From an uncultured Oscillospiraceae bacterium (GTDB lineage Bacteria > Bacillota > Clostridia > Oscillospirales > Acutalibacteraceae): DNA of 64,000 nt. The translations under genes were made by a program, and so were the position numbers. Positions 60,250 to 64,000 of the stretch are shown piece after piece. Numbering within the stretch: position 1 is the first letter of the stretch; each line of letters opens with the position of its first letter. The notes under the pieces are model-generated. The model searched no databases, had not been told where the DNA came from, and was given only the letters and a program-made list of their open reading frames with translations. Where the stretch lies: positions 30,530-94,529 of the forward strand of contig CATXDC010000012.1 in the NCBI GenBank assembly GCA_958366985.1, read 5' to 3'.

Positions 60250-60420
60250 ATTGCGGGCAGGCTGAGCTTATTACTTCTTATCCGTACTTTGAAAAAAGAG
60301 TTAGTTTTGCCGCCCATGCTACGGCGGTGCAGGCTGAGCCTGATTTATTTCGCACACCAAGATACGGCGCACCAGAGTATAAGTGCCTGCGGCGGACACG
60401 TCCGCTTTCAAGTCGCACGC
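60250..60420. repeat. Modular intergenic repeat, site D (reverse orientation)
   Basis: CAGGCTGAGCCTG (60330-60342) and GCGGACACGTCCGC (60392-60405), with the reverse complement of the text in sites A and B between them (CGCACACCAAGATACGGCGC, TATAAGTGCCTGCG). A degraded GCAGGCTGAGCTT is near 60257. No gene in 60165-60519. Confidence 0.85.
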
Positions 60421-60519
60421 CAAATGACGGTGAAAAACAGTAATCTACCTGCGGACAAACTTAGATTTAAAGATAAAGGTTAATTGTATGCTTTTCGCAA
60501 CTTAAAAACCTGTCAGGGT

Positions 60520-61554
60520 TCATATACTCAGCACATATTCCGAATAATCAGTTTTATATAGCTTTAAATATTCTCCGCTGAATATCTTTTCGCTCCAATC
60601 CCTATTTTCAGCATACCATTTTACTGTTTCTTCAAAAGCTTTATCAAAATTATCAAGGGCTTTCCAGCCGATTTCCTTTTGCGCCTTTGTGCTGTCCATG
60701 GAGTACCGCAAATCATGCCCCTTTCTGTCCTCCACAAACTCTATAAGCGAATAGGGTTTTCCGAGAATATCGAGAATCTTCTTTACTATGGTGATATTAT
60801 CAATTTCGCATTTGCAGCCGATATTGTATATTTCACCTGCTCTTCCTCTTTTAACCACTGCTTCAATTCCACGGCAGTGATCCCTGACACTTATCCAGTC
60901 ACGGACATTGATCCCCTTTCCGTACAAAGGCAGATTCTCATTTTTCAGAGCCTTGTAAATCATCAGCGGTATCAGCTTTTCCGGATACTGATTGGGGCCG
61001 TAAGTATTGGCGCCTCTCGAAATACTCACGGGCACCCCATAGGTTCTATAATAAGAAAGGGCAAGCAGATCCGCTGATGCCTTTGAAGCCGAATACACTC
61101 CCGACGGAGCAAGCACACTTTTCTCACTGAAAAACTCATCATCTGAATTCAGAGTAAGATCGCCGTAAACCTCATCGGTAGAAACCTGATGAAACCTCTC
61201 AACCGGATATTCCCTGCAAGCCTCCAACAGGTTCTGCACTCCCAAAACGTTGGTGGTCATGAATATTTCAGGATACTTTATAGAACGGTCAACATGACTT
61301 TCGGCGGCAAAATTTATAACCGTATCAGGTCTTTCACGGCTAAAAATTTCAAAAATCTCACTTTTGTTTAAAATATCAGCCTTATAGAAAACCAAACGGG
61401 AATCCTTAATTACATTTTTAAGATTATCAAGATTTCCCGCATAAGTAAGCGAGTCGATACAGATTATTTTTACATCCGATCTGCTCTCCAGAAGATATTT
61501 TATAAAATTGCTGCCTATAAATCCCGCCGCTCCTGTCACCATTATCCTTTTCAT
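60520..61554 (-). CDS. rmlB: dTDP-glucose 4,6-dehydratase
   Basis: Extended SDR enzyme of dTDP-rhamnose synthesis. NAD site TGAAGFIGSNFIKYLLES near residue 7, STDEVYGDLT near 120, the catalytic YSASKASADLLA near 154, and RGANTYGPNQYPEKLIPLMI near 180. 344 aa, normal. rmlA, rmlC and rmlD are not next to it, so the 4-keto-6-deoxy product is either used elsewhere or the other genes are distant. It has no close partner gene on either side. Confidence 0.93.
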   Translation of the reverse strand: MKRIMVTGAAGFIGSNFIKYLLESRSDVKIICIDSLTYAGNLDNLKNVIKDSRLVFYKADILNKSEIFEIFSRERPDTVINFAAESHVDRSIKYPEIFMTTNVLGVQNLLEACREYPVERFHQVSTDEVYGDLTLNSDDEFFSEKSVLAPSGVYSASKASADLLALSYYRTYGVPVSISRGANTYGPNQYPEKLIPLMIYKALKNENLPLYGKGINVRDWISVRDHCRGIEAVVKRGRAGEIYNIGCKCEIDNITIVKKILDILGKPYSLIEFVEDRKGHDLRYSMDSTKAQKEIGWKALDNFDKAFEETVKWYAENRDWSEKIFSGEYLKLYKTDYSEYVLSI

Positions 61555-61689
61555 TTTACATTCAGCTCCAAATTTCAGTTTCTTTTTAAAGTTTATACTA
61601 TCCCCTTTTAATTGGCAAGGAGCTCTAAGATAAATTAAATCATTAACTGTGTGTAACTATTTCGGATTGAGTATCACACTGCTCATTCA

Positions 61690-62571
61690 TCATGCCTGCT
61701 CAATAACTTTAAAAAATTCCTCCGAAGTCTTTCCGTGAGCACGGTTGAATCTTCCCAGCGAATAAAGGCTCGATTCCGAGCGCTTAATATAGTTTACCCT
61801 TTCACGGCAGGTAAACACTGCCTTAAAGCCCATAGCTTTAACTATCTCAACAGTTTCATCGCTGAAAGCTCCGAATGGAAACACCATTGTATCCGGCTTT
61901 CTGCCTGTATGCTCATAAATAAGATTCTGCTGCTTTTCTATATCCGCTTTTATGGCTGCTTCGTAATGCTGAGAACTTTCTCCCGCTTTTCGCATACATC
62001 CCTTTCTGCCCTTTGTATCAGTGTGCATATCATAGGTATGATTCTGAAGCTCCACACGTGGATTTTTGCTCAAAGTTTCTATCTGAGGCCAGCTGAGATG
62101 CGAATAATCAAGATGATGATCTTCCACTTTGGTAAACAGATCCGATGCGGAACCTATAACTGCCAGCACTGCCCTCATATCATATTTTTCAAGAAGCGGT
62201 ACAACAGCTGTTATAAAGCTTTCATATCCGTCGTCAAAGGAAATTATAATGGGCTTTTCCGGTATATCTCCCTTTCCCTCACAATAAGCTATCAGCTGTG
62301 CCATGGTTATGGCAGTATATCCCTTTTCTTTGATGTATTTAAAATCCTCTTCAAGCTGCGCTGAGCTTATGGCATACTTGCTCCAAAGCTTCGGATTATC
62401 CGTAATCTGATGATACATTACAATAGGAAGCCTTACCTCCGGCTGCGTATTTGTTCCCACAATTCCCGGTGAACCGCCTTCGGACACAAACCCTGCGGTG
62501 AATATGGCCGCCAATATCAGAAAAAGACTCAGCAGGACCGCTAAAAATCTGCTTCTAACCACTAATACCAT
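61690..62571 (-). CDS. Polysaccharide deacetylase, membrane-anchored (293 aa)
   Basis: NodB-domain carbohydrate esterase family 4. An N-terminal signal anchor (FLAVLLSLFLILAAIFTAGF) places it outside the membrane. Core motifs: LPIVMYHQITDNP, ISFDDGYESF (metal Asp), and QNHTYDMH (the H-x3-H metal motif in its short form). It likely deacetylates peptidoglycan or a surface glycan. It lies 49 bases after the GDPD gene and shares its operon. The ribosome site GGAGGG lies in a small hairpin just before the ATG. Confidence 0.9.
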   Translation of the reverse strand: MVLVVRSRFLAVLLSLFLILAAIFTAGFVSEGGSPGIVGTNTQPEVRLPIVMYHQITDNPKLWSKYAISSAQLEEDFKYIKEKGYTAITMAQLIAYCEGKGDIPEKPIIISFDDGYESFITAVVPLLEKYDMRAVLAVIGSASDLFTKVEDHHLDYSHLSWPQIETLSKNPRVELQNHTYDMHTDTKGRKGCMRKAGESSQHYEAAIKADIEKQQNLIYEHTGRKPDTMVFPFGAFSDETVEIVKAMGFKAVFTCRERVNYIKRSESSLYSLGRFNRAHGKTSEEFFKVIEQA

Positions 62572-62577
62572 AAAAAT

Positions 62578-62605
62578 CCCTCCGGATAGATTCTATGCCG
62601 AAGGG
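62578..62605 (-). other. Hairpin holding the ribosome site of the deacetylase gene
   Basis: Minus-strand CCCTTCGG (62605-62598) pairs with CCGGAGGG (62585-62578) with one G-T pair and a 12-base loop. The GGAGGG half is the ribosome site for the ATG at 62571. Confidence 0.5.
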
Positions 62606-62620
62606 AGTTTTAAAATGAAT

Positions 62621-63607
62621 TTATTCCTCAATGCCGTGAATGAGATTATATGCCTTTTCCGGATTATCGGTTATTATGGCATCCGCTCCACGGCTGTTGA
62701 GTTCCATTATCTGCTGTTCATCGTTTATAGTCCAGTACTGCACCGCAACATTAAGACTATGGGCATAATTTATCACCTTTTGCGTGCCCAGATTAATCAC
62801 AAACTGCTTGTAGGGAATCTGCAATGCGTCATATTTGATAGTCGCAGGGTTCTGCTTGATTCCCAGAAGCGATGAAAAATAAAACTTCACTACCTCCGCT
62901 ATACTTGCCGACCGAAGCATATCGTCATATTTTTCATCAAAATATCTTGTTATTTCTCCTTTGAATGTGCCCACTATCACTCTATCCAGAATATCCCTCT
63001 CTTTGAGTATCCGATAAAGCTCATCTGCCGCTCTGCGTCCGTTATCCCCGCCGTCCTTTATCTCTATGATAAAGCTGTACTTCTTCTCCTGTTTGAGTAT
63101 ATAGTCGAGTACATCCTCAAGACGCACTACCTTTAAATCCTCCGGTATATCGTCCCCTCTGAGTCCACGGTAGGGATATGTACCGTCCGGAGCCTGAAAG
63201 TTTTCGCCTAAATTGAGATCCTGAAGCTCGTCAAAATTCTTCTCCGACGGCTTTACTCCTTTTCTTCCGAAAAGTTCCTGTGAATTGCTCGTGCGGTCAA
63301 AATTCTTATCATGCAGCAAAATCAGCACGTTATCCTTTGTTATATGCAGATCAAACTCGAAAATATCCGTCTCGAAGGTTTCGCTTTCAACACAGTTTTT
63401 GAAAGCCATAAAGGTATTTTCCGGGAAAAGTCCGCCTCCGGAACGATGAGCCGAAACAAGGGCATTTGAGTCAACTATGTACGGATTTGTAGTATTGTAG
63501 CTCACCGCCTCCACTGCGCCGCATGTGCCAAACAGCAAAAATGACGACAGCGCCGCAACAACAAGGACCACTGCCAGAACCGACACAATAATTTTTTTCT
63601 TTTTCAT
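62621..63607 (-). CDS. Glycerophosphodiester phosphodiesterase, membrane-anchored (328 aa)
   Basis: GDPD-family enzyme. N-terminal anchor IIVSVLAVVLVVAALSSFLL, then SAHRSGGGLFPENTFMAFKN (catalytic His and E-N-T), FEFDLHITKDNVLILLHDKN (metal and second His), a central FIIEIKDGG, and IITDNPEKAYNLI at the end. It hydrolyses glycerophosphodiesters and, outside the cell, possibly teichoic-acid-like polymers. First gene of the pair with the polysaccharide deacetylase. Confidence 0.93.
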   Translation of the reverse strand: MKKKKIIVSVLAVVLVVAALSSFLLFGTCGAVEAVSYNTTNPYIVDSNALVSAHRSGGGLFPENTFMAFKNCVESETFETDIFEFDLHITKDNVLILLHDKNFDRTSNSQELFGRKGVKPSEKNFDELQDLNLGENFQAPDGTYPYRGLRGDDIPEDLKVVRLEDVLDYILKQEKKYSFIIEIKDGGDNGRRAADELYRILKERDILDRVIVGTFKGEITRYFDEKYDDMLRSASIAEVVKFYFSSLLGIKQNPATIKYDALQIPYKQFVINLGTQKVINYAHSLNVAVQYWTINDEQQIMELNSRGADAIITDNPEKAYNLIHGIEE

Positions 63608-63872
63608 GTTTTTTCCTCCTGCATTAAAATCATAAATTTGTGAATGCCAAAAGTATCCGCATAGCGAAAAATATCTGCATCCTGTTTTACAGGAACAAAG
63701 AACAATATTTTAAGTTTTTATAATTATAGCATTATTTCACATAAATTTCTACATATTAAAGATTTTTATGATTAATTTATCACGTTATTGCATTTTTATA
63801 TGAATTTTTAAGATTGAAGAAACTGTTCAAATTAACTGAAGAAAAAAATTTTAAAAAATTTGAAGATTCCTA

Positions 63873-63901
63873 TTGCATTTTGTTTCTATCTGTGGTATTA
63901 T
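63873..63901 (+). promoter_or_regulatory. Promoter of tRNA-Pro
   Basis: TTGCAT (63873-63878), 17-base spacer, TATTAT (63896-63901), followed about 25 bases later by the tRNA. Confidence 0.7.
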
Positions 63902-63925
63902 TGTCAACGTTGCAGTGAGCAACAT

Positions 63926-64000
63926 CCGGGTGTGGCGCAGTTGGGAGCGCGCTTGACTGGGGGTCAAGAGGCCGTGAGTTCAAGTCTCGCCACTCGGACC
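63926..64000 (+). tRNA. tRNA-Pro (anticodon GGG)
   Basis: Cloverleaf: acceptor CCGGGTG / CACTCGG, D arm GCGC...GCGC, anticodon stem CTTGA / TCAAG with loop CTGGGGG (anticodon GGG at 63959-63961), and T arm GTGAG TTCAAGT CTCGC. It ends ACC at the window edge, so the final A of CCA would be the next base. Confidence 0.95.

Noticed and set aside
61735..62364. Plus-strand 209-codon open frame opposite the deacetylase gene
   Set aside because: It is a shadow of the well-supported NodB gene, with no family similarity or ribosome site.

Overview
The window looks like chromosomal DNA of a low-to-mid GC gut Clostridia, most likely Oscillospiraceae/Ruminococcus-like (inferred from gene content: T-box controlled cysE-cysS, DUF4364, a divergent clostridial topoisomerase pair, glycerol-phosphate type envelope genes, SdpRI and a secreted serpin). 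Nearly all of the first 24.3 kb is read on the minus strand.

1-4.5 kb: two tandem three-gene cassettes, each in the order PqqD-like protein, a 131-140 aa protein with a conserved leader-like N-terminus, and a radical SAM/SPASM enzyme. Both have the same promoter type and an intrinsic-terminator hairpin between the candidate precursor and the enzyme. A third, orphan copy of the promoter lies upstream. This is the best candidate for an undescribed peptide-modification system.

4.5-24.5 kb: a capsule/exopolysaccharide operon read from a promoter near 24,530. In transcriptional order it holds a CapD/PglF-type dehydratase, a phosphoglycosyl transferase fused to a GT4 domain, an EpsG-like polymerase, TagD, LicD, GT4/GT2/GT32 glycosyltransferases, an acetyltransferase, a pyruvyltransferase-like protein, an FrhB-like Fe-S protein, a Wzx flippase and an acyltransferase 3. 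VanZ and a nucleotidyltransferase-like gene end the run next to the RiPP-like cassettes.

25-32.6 kb: a lipoprotein with a glycosidase-like look, a TetR regulator with two identical palindromic operators flanking its unit, two small membrane proteins, a methyltransferase, an NTF2-like protein, an autoregulated SdpR-SdpI-DUF3784 operon, secG, a structured and possibly pseudoknotted noncoding region, and a small membrane protein with a UPF0145 protein.

32.7-44.4 kb: housekeeping genes: a type IIA topoisomerase A/B pair, a cysteine T-box operon (cysE-cysS-DUF4364), and recA-recX-rimO-pgsA with a LexA-like box.

44.4-64 kb: a nucleoside phosphorylase-like gene and a small HTH gene that appears to start at ATT, an alpha/beta hydrolase, a cupin, a sigma/anti-sigma/membrane protein/serpin operon, a sulfatase with an operator-like palindrome at its promoter, an esterase with an APH-like kinase, a GH36-GH2 galactosidase operon behind a consensus promoter and a leader terminator, a lone rmlB, a GDPD-polysaccharide deacetylase pair, and tRNA-Pro(GGG) at the right edge.

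Four intergenic regions (37.1-37.7, 52.6-52.9, 55.0-55.3 and 60.25-60.42 kb) carry a dispersed modular repeat. Its constant text surrounds a short palindrome whose stem changes from copy to copy while base pairing and, mostly, a TGA/TAA loop are kept. One of these regions also has two related 84-87 bp elements with covarying terminal inverted repeats.
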